Assembly (NCBI RefSeq): GCF_000012885.1
Contig: NC_007498.2
Location: 992,001-1,056,000, forward strand
Source of the DNA: Syntrophotalea carbinolica DSM 2380
GTDB lineage: Bacteria > Desulfobacterota > Desulfuromonadia > Desulfuromonadales > Syntrophotaleaceae
Length of the DNA: 64,000 nt
Reading direction: 5' to 3'
Shown here: positions 32,699 through 41,533 of the stretch, one piece after another
Layout of the letters: the number at the start of each line of letters is the position of its first letter
Position numbering within the stretch: the stretch's first letter is position 1
Made by a program: the position numbers and the translations under genes
Notes under the pieces: generated by a model
Told to the model about the DNA's origin: nothing
Seen by the model: only the letters and a program-made list of their open reading frames with translations
Database searches by the model: none

Positions 32699-34515
32699 TG
32701 GCATGTCGTTTTTACGGATTATTCGCTCTTATGGCACTTCTGACGGCGGTTTCGGGCTGTGGCCACATGAACCCTCCCAAACGCGCTTTGTATCAGGAGA
32801 CTTTTGCGACCGGAGCCGATGCCGGCCAGGTTTCGCAAGTCCCTTCTGCAATACCCGCCAAAGAGGCGCCGTACGTTAAAATCATCTCCGGGACGGCTGT
32901 GGAAAGCCTTGACGAGGCGCAGCGCAAGCTGGCGGAGCAGGCGGCTTCCGTTCCCGGCGGGCTGGAGCAGAAGATCGGCACCCTGAAGCTGCGGAACGTT
33001 ACGGTGCGCACCCTGACGGAGCTCATGACCGAGGCCTACGACTATAATGTGGTCGCATCCCGCAGTGTGGCGGACCAGATCATCGATATCAATTTGCGCA
33101 ACATCTCCCTGCGCGCCGCCATCGAATCGATCTGCCGCCTTAACGACCTCTGGTACAGGGAGGGGGACGGCATCATCACCCTCATGACCCGCGAGGAGTA
33201 TGTTCAGGATGTTCAGGTGCGCCAGGCGCCCCAGACCCGGGCGTTTTTCGTCCGCTATACCAATGCCGCTGACATGGCAAAGGTCATCCAGGCATCCATG
33301 GGCAAAGAGGTCTACCTGGCTGCCATCGAGGACGAAAAGGTCTACGGCCATATCGACCCCGAGGTGGATCTCGATGTGGGAAACGGCGATTACGAGCCCC
33401 CCGAACTGCTCGACACCCGGATCCGAAAGAGCGGCGGCTTCCGGAGTGCGCAGACCGGGGCGGCGGGGCAGGCGGAAACCGCCAACCCGCAGCGCTATGA
33501 AAGCACGTTCGGTGCGTCCGCCCCGGGGGAACAGAGTCGGCAACAGGAAGACGACGAAGCGCTGCTGGCGGTGCTGACGGTTTTCAAACGCAACAACTGC
33601 ATTGTCGCCCGCTCCCTGGATGAAGGGCTGCTCAACGAAATGGGCAGAATTATCGAAGCTCTCGACACGCCGACCAACCAGGTGCTGCTCGAGGTTAGGA
33701 TTCTGCAGCTCAACCTCAACGACGGCTTCGAAAGCTTTTTCGAGTTCGAGTATGAAGGCGGTGACAACACCCTGGGTCTGCTGGGAACCAAAGCACTTGG
33801 CGCGACCACCCTGAATTATCTGTTCGATAATGACAGGTTCAGGGCCCGAATCGCTCTGTATGAGAAAGAGGGGCGCCTGGAGGTGGTGTCCACCCCTTTT
33901 CTGATGGCGGCCAACAACAGCAAGGTGGAGTTTTTCGTCGGCGAGGAGACCCCCCTGCGGGGGGAGGTGACCTCGGAAACCACTACCATCAAGGATACCG
34001 GGACGACTTTGACGACCTTCACCCAGGAGATTGAGGAGGAGGAACTCGGCACCGACGTGGAGATGACCACTTTCATCAACGCCGACGGTACCGTTACCCT
34101 CGATTTCGATGCGGAGATCTCCAGCCCCCAGCTGGCCTACAGCACTGTGCAGGCGGTCAATGACATTACCGGCGAGATTCTCGAATATCCCATCGACGGC
34201 ACCACCAAGAGCGAGATCAAGGCCATTCTCTCGGCCCGCTCGGGGCAGTCCATCGCCATTGGCGGCATCATCCGCGAAACCATCGACGACAGTATCGCCA
34301 AGGTGCCGGTGCTGGGGGATATCCCGGGTGTGGGGTTTTTCTTCCGGGAGGTCGAAAAGACCAAAAGCAAGACCGAAACCGTTATTCTTCTGACCCCGCA
34401 TGTCATCATGCACCCGGCCCTGGCGGGACAGGTTTCCCAAGAGTTTCTGGGGCGCAAAAGCTCCCACGAGCAGGTTACCGTGGGGCGGGAGAACATCCTG
34501 TCGAAAGACGAATAA
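32695..34515 (+). CDS. pilQ: Secretin (PilQ/GspD family), lipoprotein
   Basis: About 606 residues. Lipobox LTAVSGC near residue 23. N domains follow (~100-185: TLKLRNVTVRTLTELMTEAY, DINLRNISLRAAIESICRLN), then another N-type repeat (FFVRYTNAADMAKVIQASMG). The C-terminal secretin channel domain covers ~320-580 (NQVLLEVRILQLNLNDGF, VVSTPFLMAANNSKVEFFVG, SGQSIAIGGIIRETIDD). The classic end is VPVLGDIPGVGFFFREVE then TETVILLTPHVI. The ATG at 32695 overlaps the upstream stop as ATGA and has GAGGTGG seven bases before it. It is the outer-membrane pore for the filament. Confidence 0.9.
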   Translation: MMACRFYGLFALMALLTAVSGCGHMNPPKRALYQETFATGADAGQVSQVPSAIPAKEAPYVKIISGTAVESLDEAQRKLAEQAASVPGGLEQKIGTLKLRNVTVRTLTELMTEAYDYNVVASRSVADQIIDINLRNISLRAAIESICRLNDLWYREGDGIITLMTREEYVQDVQVRQAPQTRAFFVRYTNAADMAKVIQASMGKEVYLAAIEDEKVYGHIDPEVDLDVGNGDYEPPELLDTRIRKSGGFRSAQTGAAGQAETANPQRYESTFGASAPGEQSRQQEDDEALLAVLTVFKRNNCIVARSLDEGLLNEMGRIIEALDTPTNQVLLEVRILQLNLNDGFESFFEFEYEGGDNTLGLLGTKALGATTLNYLFDNDRFRARIALYEKEGRLEVVSTPFLMAANNSKVEFFVGEETPLRGEVTSETTTIKDTGTTLTTFTQEIEEEELGTDVEMTTFINADGTVTLDFDAEISSPQLAYSTVQAVNDITGEILEYPIDGTTKSEIKAILSARSGQSIAIGGIIRETIDDSIAKVPVLGDIPGVGFFFREVEKTKSKTETVILLTPHVIMHPALAGQVSQEFLGRKSSHEQVTVGRENILSKDE

Positions 34516-34596
34516 TTCGAGGCAAAAGAGGCGGGCTTGAGATGAAGAGGAACTTTGAGCATAAGCGGTGGCAAAACCGGAGGGGACGCGGCTGAA

Positions 34597-35733
34597 ATGA
34601 GTATCGATTCACCCATCGAAATAAAGGTGGCGAAACCGGCGCGGATGGAGGAACTGCTGTGCGCGACCGTTGACAGGGATGCTTCGGACCTTCATCTGAC
34701 GGCGGGTATGCCGCCGGTTTTTCGCATGCGAGGAGAACTGACGGTCATGAATTGCGATGCCTACGGGCCGGAGGAGATCGAAACGCTGGTGAACGAGATC
34801 CTTACCACCCGCCACAAGGAGGTGCTGCGGACCAAAAAATCAGTGGACTTCGCCATCAGCGCCACTGAAGTCGGGCGGTTCAGGGTTGCCGTCTACCATC
34901 AGCGCGGCGCTTTGAGCGTAGCGTTGCGTTTGCTGGCCAAGGGTATCCCCTCTTTTGGCCGTCTCGGCCTGCCGGAGAGCGTCAACCGCCTGTCGGGCCT
35001 GCGGGACGGCCTGGTGCTGGTGACCGGGGTAACCGGTTCGGGGAAATCGACTACCCTGGCCACGGTGATCGACGATATCAACGCCAAGCACCGTCGTCAC
35101 ATTATCACCATCGAGGACCCCATCGAATACATCCATCAAAACAATCGCTGCATCATCAACCAGCGCGAACTGCACACCGACGTGCCGTCCTTCAGCGACG
35201 CCTTGAGGGATTCTCTGCGGGCCGACCCGGACGTCATCCTGGTCGGCGAGATGCGTGACCTGGAAACTATGCGTACGGCCATCATGGCGGCGGAAACCGG
35301 TCACCTGGTCTTTTCCACTCTCCATTCCCGGGACTGCGTCTCCACCGTCAACCGCCTGGTGGGAGCCTTCCCGGCCGGGGAGCAGGCGCAGATTCGCCAG
35401 CAACTGTCGTCGACCCTGGTGGCGGTGGTGTCTCAGCGTCTGTTGCCGACGGCTGGCGGCAGCGGACGGGTGCCGGCGGTGGAGGTGATGTTTTCCACGC
35501 CCGGCATCTCCAACCTTATCCGCCAGGGCAAGGACGACATGATCTATTCAGCCATCGAGACCGGCGCCAAACTGGGGATGCAGACCATGGAACAGAGTCT
35601 GCTGGGCCTTGTCGAGAAGGGCAGGATCGGGCTGGAGACCGGTGTCGACGCGGCCCGCAACGGCACTCTGCTGAGGCAGAGGTTTTCCCGCTCGCGTGCC
35701 GTGGGTTCGGCAACCGGCGGCGTGAAGGGGTGA
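34597..35733 (+). CDS. pilT: PilT-type retraction ATPase
   Basis: A 378-residue hexameric ATPase. The N-terminal ASDLHLTAGMPPVFRMRGEL block is typical of PilT. Walker A is GVTGSGKSTT, Asp box ITIEDPIEYIHQN, Walker B DPDVILVGEMRD and His box TGHLVFSTLHSRDC. The C-terminal NLIRQGKDDMIYSAIETGAK plus GMQTMEQSLL closely follows PilT. I start at the ATG at 34597; a TTG at 34555 is possible. Presence of PilT implies a retractable pilus rather than a plain type II secretion system. Confidence 0.9.
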   Translation: MSIDSPIEIKVAKPARMEELLCATVDRDASDLHLTAGMPPVFRMRGELTVMNCDAYGPEEIETLVNEILTTRHKEVLRTKKSVDFAISATEVGRFRVAVYHQRGALSVALRLLAKGIPSFGRLGLPESVNRLSGLRDGLVLVTGVTGSGKSTTLATVIDDINAKHRRHIITIEDPIEYIHQNNRCIINQRELHTDVPSFSDALRDSLRADPDVILVGEMRDLETMRTAIMAAETGHLVFSTLHSRDCVSTVNRLVGAFPAGEQAQIRQQLSSTLVAVVSQRLLPTAGGSGRVPAVEVMFSTPGISNLIRQGKDDMIYSAIETGAKLGMQTMEQSLLGLVEKGRIGLETGVDAARNGTLLRQRFSRSRAVGSATGGVKG

Positions 35734-35740
35734 TATCCGC

Positions 35741-37387
35741 ATGATGCCAGTGGAACGTTTCGGCGAGTTTCTGGTGCGCAAAAACGTCATCAGCCGCGAG
35801 GCCCTGAGCAAGCTGCTGACGACCCAGCGGCTGGTGCGGGAGAAGATCGGGGTCATCGCGGTGCGCGAAGGGCTGCTGAGCGAAGATGAAATGGTCGGAT
35901 ACCTTTCCGAGTTTCTGGAAATCCCCCTTTTCAGGAGCGACATCGACGCCATCGATCGGGGCATCATCCATGTCATTCCCAAAAAGATGGCTCTCAAGGC
36001 TCACGTCCTGCCGGTGGCCGTGGGCGAGGCCGGAGAACTGATCCTGGCCAGTTCCGGCCCGGTCCCCAAATCGGTGTTGCAGACCATTTCGCGCATCGTC
36101 AAGAAACAGGTTCGGTTGACGCTGACCACGACAACCCGGCTGAAGAGGATGCAGAATCTCTTTTTCAGCCAGGCCTACGACACGACCATCGATCTGCGCA
36201 AGCGCATCGACGTCGGGGATTCCGGTTTTATCATCGAACTGTTTGAGAAGATCATGGTCCGGGCCGTTAATCGCAATGCTTCGGATATCCATGTGGAGCC
36301 GGAAAAGGACGAACTGGTGGTTCGGTTTCGCGAGGACGGCGTTTTGCACCGCACTGAGACCTTTCCCTACGACATGGCGTCCAACCTGGTGGCCAGGATC
36401 AAGGTTCTTGCCGGGCTCGATATTGCCGAGAAGCGCAAGCCGCAGGACGGCGCCTTCTATTTTCTGCCCCAAGCCCTGGATGTGGAGATCGACGGCGTTA
36501 ACGTCAGGGTCAGCGTATTGCCCACGGTCCATGGCGAGAAGGTGGTCATGCGGCTTCTGCCTCCTCATGACGCGGCCATCGATCTTGACGGCCTGGGCAT
36601 GAACAAAAGCATGCTGAGCGATTTCTGCCGCCACTTGGAGGCCCCCCACGGCATCATCCTGGTTACCGGGCCGACCGGATCGGGAAAATCGACCACCCTT
36701 TACGGGTCCCTGCAGATGCTCCGAGGCGAGGCTACCAACATCACCACCATCGAGGATCCGGTGGAACTGACGGTGCGCGGTGTCAACCAGACCCAGGTCG
36801 ACGCCGGCGAGAAGATTTCCTTTGCCGCGGCCCTGCGCTCCATCCTGCGTCAGGACCCGGACATCATCATGGTCGGCGAGATACGCGACGCTGAGACCTT
36901 GAGTATCTCCCTGCGGGCGGCCATCACCGGGCACCTGGTGTTGTCCACCCTGCATACCAACGACGCGCCGAGTTCCTTCAGTCGCATGAACGACATGGGG
37001 GCCGAGGCTTTTCTGGTGGCGGCTTCGGTGCGCGGCGTGCTGGCCCAGCGCCTGGTGCGGACTGTCTGCCAGCACTGCGGCGCCTGGGAAACGATTACCG
37101 AGGCCGAGATGGCCATGCTCGGCCTGCAGGGGGAGCCCTTTCCGGTCAAACGGGGGGCGGGGTGCGAACGCTGCTACAGGGGGTATCGCGGCCGACTGGG
37201 GCTGTTCGAACTGCTGTCTGTGGACGAGGCGATGCAGCAGCTGATCATGGGGCGGGCCAATTTCGAGGAAATCAGACAGTACGCTGTGCGCCACCAGGGA
37301 TTCAAAACCCTGCGCGAGGACGGCATAGAAAAGATAAGAAAAGGGCTAACCTCGCCTGAAGAAGTGCTGCGGGTCACCATCGAGTAA
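35741..37387 (+). CDS. pilB: PilB/GspE-type assembly ATPase
   Basis: A 548-residue protein. An N-terminal MshEN/GspE-N domain (~1-140: FGEFLVRKNVISREALSKLL, EFLEIPLFRSDIDAIDRGII) precedes the ATPase core. The core has ASDIHVEPEKDELVVRFRED, Walker A GPTGSGKSTT, Asp box TIEDPVEL, Walker B DIIMVGEIRDAE and His box TGHLVLSTLHTNDA. A zinc-binding tetracysteine follows (CQHC at ~440, then CERC). It powers filament extension. It follows pilT by seven bases in the same operon. Confidence 0.92.
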   Translation: MMPVERFGEFLVRKNVISREALSKLLTTQRLVREKIGVIAVREGLLSEDEMVGYLSEFLEIPLFRSDIDAIDRGIIHVIPKKMALKAHVLPVAVGEAGELILASSGPVPKSVLQTISRIVKKQVRLTLTTTTRLKRMQNLFFSQAYDTTIDLRKRIDVGDSGFIIELFEKIMVRAVNRNASDIHVEPEKDELVVRFREDGVLHRTETFPYDMASNLVARIKVLAGLDIAEKRKPQDGAFYFLPQALDVEIDGVNVRVSVLPTVHGEKVVMRLLPPHDAAIDLDGLGMNKSMLSDFCRHLEAPHGIILVTGPTGSGKSTTLYGSLQMLRGEATNITTIEDPVELTVRGVNQTQVDAGEKISFAAALRSILRQDPDIIMVGEIRDAETLSISLRAAITGHLVLSTLHTNDAPSSFSRMNDMGAEAFLVAASVRGVLAQRLVRTVCQHCGAWETITEAEMAMLGLQGEPFPVKRGAGCERCYRGYRGRLGLFELLSVDEAMQQLIMGRANFEEIRQYAVRHQGFKTLREDGIEKIRKGLTSPEEVLRVTIE

Positions 37388-37397
37388 CGGGGGTTCA

Positions 37398-38609
37398 ATG
37401 ACGACATTTGTCTGTACAGCTCTGAACGCCGAAGGGCGCCGGGTGCGGGAAATCATTACCGCGCCAGACAGGGAAGCGGCCGCCGAGCGGCTCAGGGCCG
37501 GCGGCCTGACTCTCCTTGAGATCCGGGAGGATGTCGCCGGCCGGACCGGTACCTCGGCCGGCGGTGGTCTGCTGGCTTGTCTGGGCATTGTCCGGACCCG
37601 CGACATGGTGTTGTTCTTCCGCATGTTTTCGTCCCTCATCGAGTCCAACGTGACGATTTCGGAAGCCATGGAGATCCTCCACGAGCAGGCGGAAAACCGC
37701 AAGTTGAAGGCCGTCATCGGGGAGGTCAAGGCGCGCATCGAAGGAGGAACGCCGCTGAGCGACGCCATGGCGGCGCATCCGAAGGTGTTTTCGGAGACCA
37801 TTACCAACATGATCCGGGCCGGGGAATTGGGCGGGATTCTTGACACGGTCCTGGTCCGTATCTCCGATTACCTGGAGAGCCGAGCGGCGCTGCGTTCCAA
37901 GATGATCATGAGCATGATCTATCCTTCGGTGGTCGTCGTGGTGGCCGTTGTCGTCGTTATCTTTCTGGTTACCTTCGTCATTCCCAGGTTTGCCGGTTTG
38001 CTGGGCGGGCGCAAACTGCCGGCCAACACCCAGTTCCTTCTCGATCTGGCCGTCTTTCTGACCAAAAACGCTGTCCCCATCGTCCTTTCGTTCATGGGTG
38101 GGGTGGCGGCTCTGGTTTTGCTTCTGGCCCTGCCCGAAACCCGGGTGCATGTGGATCGCAACAAGATTCACATCCCGGTCATCGGTCCGGTTTTCCGCTA
38201 CGGCGTCATTGTTCAGTTTTCCAAGACCTTTGCGGCGTTGCTGGAAAGCGGCATTACATTGGTGGAGGCGCTGCGCGCGACCAGCGCGACGGTCAGCAAT
38301 CTGGCGGTGCGGGGCATGATCGAAAAAATGAATGACAAGGTTTTGGCCGGCGAACCGTTGTCCACGGCCTTTGAGGGCAACCGTTTTTTTACCCCCATGG
38401 TAAGCGCCATGGTCAAGATCGGGGAACATTCCGGCCTCATGGATCAGGCCATGACCACGGTGGGGGAACTGCACGAGCGAATTCTGTCCGACAAGATCGC
38501 CCGCATGAGCGCCATGATCGAACCGGTTTTAATTATCGTTCTGGGCGGCATTGTCGGCTATGTGGCCTGGGGCTTGATCTCCGGCATGCTGGCTTTGTAT
38601 ACCGGGTGA
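37398..38609 (+). CDS. pilC: PilC/GspF-type inner-membrane platform protein
   Basis: A 403-residue protein with two GspF repeats. Repeat one is FFRMFSSLIESNVTISEAME followed by MIRAGELGGILDTVL. Repeat two is FSKTFAALLESGITLVEALR followed by MVKIGEHSGLMDQAM. Membrane segments lie at ~175-200, 220-245 and near the C-terminus (LIIVLGGIVGYVAWGLISGM). It is the membrane platform on which PilB and PilT act. Confidence 0.92.
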   Translation: MTTFVCTALNAEGRRVREIITAPDREAAAERLRAGGLTLLEIREDVAGRTGTSAGGGLLACLGIVRTRDMVLFFRMFSSLIESNVTISEAMEILHEQAENRKLKAVIGEVKARIEGGTPLSDAMAAHPKVFSETITNMIRAGELGGILDTVLVRISDYLESRAALRSKMIMSMIYPSVVVVVAVVVVIFLVTFVIPRFAGLLGGRKLPANTQFLLDLAVFLTKNAVPIVLSFMGGVAALVLLLALPETRVHVDRNKIHIPVIGPVFRYGVIVQFSKTFAALLESGITLVEALRATSATVSNLAVRGMIEKMNDKVLAGEPLSTAFEGNRFFTPMVSAMVKIGEHSGLMDQAMTTVGELHERILSDKIARMSAMIEPVLIIVLGGIVGYVAWGLISGMLALYTG

Positions 38610-38647
38610 GATGGGAAATATCGACCACCTTTACAGAGAGGATGGAT

Positions 38648-39523
38648 ATGAGCGATTGGCTGAAAAAGGCTTGTTTTTTGTTGCTGGCGGCGGTTTTGCT
38701 GGTGGGGTGCTCGGAACAGAAAAAGGGTGACAATGTGCTGGCAACTTTCGAGGGGGGCAGTCTGACCGTCGAGGACGTGCAGGCTCATCTGCGCAAACTG
38801 AAGAAAAATTCGCGTTATCGGAACAATCCGGAATTGCTGACGCCCGAATATGCCTTTGACCACGCTGTCAATATGGAGATGGTCATTGCCAAGGGGTTGA
38901 AGGAAAATCTTCATCTCGATCCGAATATCCGGGCGGAGATTCATGGTTTTATGGCCAATCTGTTTCTCAAGGTCATGCAGGACCGGCTGGTTCCCCAGAT
39001 CGATAAGGCACGTTTCACTGAGGAGGAGGTCAAGGCCTATTTCGACGCCCACCCGGAGAGCTATGTGACTCCGGCGCTTTACGACGTGCGAATTATCAAG
39101 GCTGCCGACAAGGCCGAGTTGGAATCCCTGGTCGCCGAACTGGGCGGCGGTCTGACCTTCGAGGAGGCGGTTCGCACCCATTCCACCGACGCCGCGACGC
39201 GCGAAAAGGGCGGCGCAGTCGGCCGCAGGCCCCTCAAGCGTTTTCGTCCCGACTGGCGGGGAATCGTCGAAAAGCTGGAGCCCGGCAAGGTGTCGGAGCC
39301 GACCGCGATCGGGGATTCCTGGTACCTTTTGAAGCTGGAAGGGAAAACCGAGCCGGTTTCCCATGTCTACGAGGACAAAAAAGCCTATGTGCGCAACGAC
39401 CTCCTCTACACGCGCTATCGGGAAGCCTGGCAGGGAACTTATGAGAAGTTGAAGAAGGAATTTTCCCTCAAGATCGATGATGTCCGTCTGCAAGACTTTG
39501 TCAAGGAAGGCGATTCAAAGTGA
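38648..39523 (+). CDS. Parvulin-type peptidyl-prolyl isomerase lipoprotein (PpiC/PrsA-like)
   Basis: A 291-residue protein with lipobox LLVGCSE. The N-terminal SurA/PrsA-like helical part (~40-150: LTVEDVQAHLRKLKKNSRYR, ELLTPEYAFDHAVNMEMV) precedes a parvulin rotamase domain (~160-260: YDVRIIKAADKAELESLVAE, FEEAVRTHSTDAATREKGGA). The start is the ATG at 38648 after GAGAGG. It probably folds the large pseudopilin heads or other exported substrates at the membrane. It overlaps the next gene by four bases. Confidence 0.85.
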   Translation: MSDWLKKACFLLLAAVLLVGCSEQKKGDNVLATFEGGSLTVEDVQAHLRKLKKNSRYRNNPELLTPEYAFDHAVNMEMVIAKGLKENLHLDPNIRAEIHGFMANLFLKVMQDRLVPQIDKARFTEEEVKAYFDAHPESYVTPALYDVRIIKAADKAELESLVAELGGGLTFEEAVRTHSTDAATREKGGAVGRRPLKRFRPDWRGIVEKLEPGKVSEPTAIGDSWYLLKLEGKTEPVSHVYEDKKAYVRNDLLYTRYREAWQGTYEKLKKEFSLKIDDVRLQDFVKEGDSK

Positions 39524-40074
39524 AGCCCGTCTTGTCGTGGCAGCTGGCCGCGACCCTTCTGTTGTTCCTGTTTCTCTTGGGGGGCAGCGCCGTCTGCGCG
39601 CAGGCCAACGAAACGAAGGGGCGGATCAGGATTCCTCTTAGCAGGGGGACCATCGGCATTGATGACGTGGCCTTCTTCGCCAAATCCTACGTTCATCGCC
39701 AGATGTACAGGGAGCGCTATGCCGATAGCAAAGGACGCTTTTACATCACGCAATTCCTCGGCGTGGACCAGAAAGGCAAAGAGGCGGATATCCGCTTTAT
39801 TGTTCTGGACGTCAAACGTAACAACGAATTTCCCGCCAGCATGAGCATCTCCCGGGGGGGTGACGGTGTCTGGCGCTATCGTTCGGAAAACGGCAACGTA
39901 TCGGTCGAGATATACACCTATGTCATGAAATGGACCTATTACTACCAGCGTTATCTACTGCCGGTCAGCGCCTCCGGCCTCGTTCTCGCCGCCGGGCTGC
40001 TGGTGTATCTGAGGCTTGGCAAAGGCAAAAAGAAGTTGCAAAAATCCGCCATGAAAAGGGTTTGCAATGATTGA
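39520..40074 (+). CDS. Membrane-anchored periplasmic protein, function unknown
   Basis: A 184-residue protein starting with GTG inside a GTGA overlap with the previous stop. It has a signal peptide (LLLFLFLLGGSAVCAQANET), a ~110-residue periplasmic domain (SRGTIGIDDVAFFAKSYVHR, ADIRFIVLDVKRNNEFPASM) and a C-terminal membrane helix (LPVSASGLVLAAGLLVYLRL) with a basic cytoplasmic tail. It is tightly coupled to the foldase and to the next pseudopilin-like gene. The family is not recognised; an accessory role in filament assembly is inferred. Confidence 0.65.
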   Translation: MKPVLSWQLAATLLLFLFLLGGSAVCAQANETKGRIRIPLSRGTIGIDDVAFFAKSYVHRQMYRERYADSKGRFYITQFLGVDQKGKEADIRFIVLDVKRNNEFPASMSISRGGDGVWRYRSENGNVSVEIYTYVMKWTYYYQRYLLPVSASGLVLAAGLLVYLRLGKGKKKLQKSAMKRVCND

Positions 40075-40447
40075 AGTCATCAGACGTCTGCTGGTTGCCG
40101 GTCTGACCATTGGCGTCATCGCCGGCAATGCCGATGAAATCACGCGCTTTTACGATGAGACCGTGGCCCAGGCCCAGCATCTGGCCACGGCTGCCGATTT
40201 GCGCAGCATCAGCAACATGCTCGACCACGAATTCATGAAACGGGGGCGTTATCCGCGCAACCGGGATTTTGAAAAATGGTTGAAACGGACGTTCAAGGAA
40301 AGCCCGGGCGGGGAACTCGGCCGCGATCATTGGGGCAATCAACTGATATACAAAGTCGACCATTCCCAAAAAGGGTTTTCACTGGTAAGCAAAGGACCGG
40401 ACGGCTTGGCCGGAACGGCCGACGATCTGCTGGTAAAAGGTCCCTGA
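40067..40447 (+). CDS. GspG-like protein lacking a prepilin cleavage motif
   Basis: A 126-residue protein. The C-terminal half is GspG-like: GRYPRNRDFEKWLKRTF, DHWGNQLIYKVDHSQKGFSL and the calcium-loop style end SKGPDGLAGTADDLL. The N-terminus has a hydrophobic helix (RRLLVAGLTIGVIAGNADEI) but no G/FTxxE site, so it should not be processed by a prepilin peptidase. It overlaps the upstream gene by eight bases. It may be a membrane-fixed initiator or regulator of filament assembly. Confidence 0.7.
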   Translation: MIEVIRRLLVAGLTIGVIAGNADEITRFYDETVAQAQHLATAADLRSISNMLDHEFMKRGRYPRNRDFEKWLKRTFKESPGGELGRDHWGNQLIYKVDHSQKGFSLVSKGPDGLAGTADDLLVKGP

Positions 40448-40461
40448 AAGGAGGGAAAAAC

Positions 40462-41028
40462 ATGTCTTCCGATAGCGCCCAACCCCTGGGGAAAAAGTCG
40501 AAATCCTTGGCCAGACGTTTTAAACGCCGCAACTATTTCATCAACAAACCCTTCCAGCTGGCTTTTGCCGGCAACATGCTGGTGATTACCTTCCTTGCCT
40601 GTGTCTTTACGGCACTGTATGTCAGCTGGATGTTTGTCTACGTTCTCGACGATCGGCTTCTGGTTGGCGGAGTCCTCAATGGATATTACCTTCTGAAAAT
40701 CGGCCTCATGCTGGCCGGGCTTGTCACCGGGGTCGTCATCTGGACGATTTTGCGTACGCATGCCATTGCCGGCCCCATTTACAGGGTCCAAAAAATCCTG
40801 CGGGATGCGGCGGAAGGCCGTTTCCCGCAACGGCCCATCGCTTTTCGCAGAGGGGATGCCTTCATGGGCCTGGCCGAGGATCTCAACCGTTGCCTGGATA
40901 GCATGCAGAGGGATCGCAAGCGGTTGGAGCGGCTGCGGGCCTACGCCGATGAAGACTCCGATGTTTCTCCGTCGACGGAGGATCTCGGGGCATCCGCGAG
41001 GGCGGCTGATTTCGCTGGTGAGTCATGA
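40462..41028 (+). CDS. Membrane protein with HAMP-like region
   Basis: A 188-residue protein starting at the ATG at 40462 with GGAGGG seven bases upstream. It has a basic N-terminus (SLARRFKRRNYFINKPFQL) and two membrane helices (AGNMLVITFLACVFTALYVS; LLKIGLMLAGLVTGVVIWTI). A HAMP-type segment follows (HAIAGPIYRVQKILRDAAEG, FMGLAEDLNRCLDSMQRDRK). The plan resembles methyl-accepting-type proteins without a signalling domain; related proteins occur near pilus genes in deltaproteobacteria. It could link membrane signals to the pilus machine. The function is inferred. Confidence 0.65.
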   Translation: MSSDSAQPLGKKSKSLARRFKRRNYFINKPFQLAFAGNMLVITFLACVFTALYVSWMFVYVLDDRLLVGGVLNGYYLLKIGLMLAGLVTGVVIWTILRTHAIAGPIYRVQKILRDAAEGRFPQRPIAFRRGDAFMGLAEDLNRCLDSMQRDRKRLERLRAYADEDSDVSPSTEDLGASARAADFAGES

Positions 41029-41533
41029 GTGACACGGGGACCGGAAGGGACGACGATGTCGTTTCGAAGCACAAGTTGTTTTAGAGAAACCTGTATTCGT
41101 TGCTCTGTTTGATCGGCTTTTTCAGCAAGGCCAGGGATTCTCGGGCACTTTGAAGAGCACCATTGTTTCAGACGGGCAGACCACGCTTGAATCGGGGAGC
41201 ATTATATGGCAGGAAGGATAATATCGATACATTTTATCTGGAAACGTCGTATTAAAACTAGATAGTGTCCATCCGGAAACGATGGAGGGACACCGTGTGA
41301 TTTTTATATGGGAAACCAGGTAACTTTCACTCGGCTGGATGAATGAGCCGTGTGCGATGGTGTTGTGCACCGGTAACCGGAGCGGCTGGCGCCCAGTAAA
41401 GCCTCGAGGGTAGCGAGCAGGGCTGTTTCCGCTCCTTGGTCCAGGCGGCCCAGCCAGCGCATCCATATTCGTAATTAGCTGAAGTGTGCAATCAGTCATC
41501 AATGGCTGCTGAGGCGATAAAGGCATTCAGATT
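41029..41533. other. Intergenic region between convergent units
   Basis: No gene is supported. One hairpin (GTGTCCATC / GATGGAGGGACAC, about 41267-41295) and GC-rich structured sequence around 41370-41460 are visible. No clear T tract follows either. Confidence 0.4.

Noticed and set aside
32719-34467. 582-codon minus-strand frame opposite the secretin gene
   Set aside because: Shadow of the secretin; the sense frame has lipobox and secretin motifs.
41267-41295. Insertion-sequence end suggested by a GTGTCC...GGACAC hairpin
   Set aside because: No matching inverted repeat, transposase or target duplication nearby.
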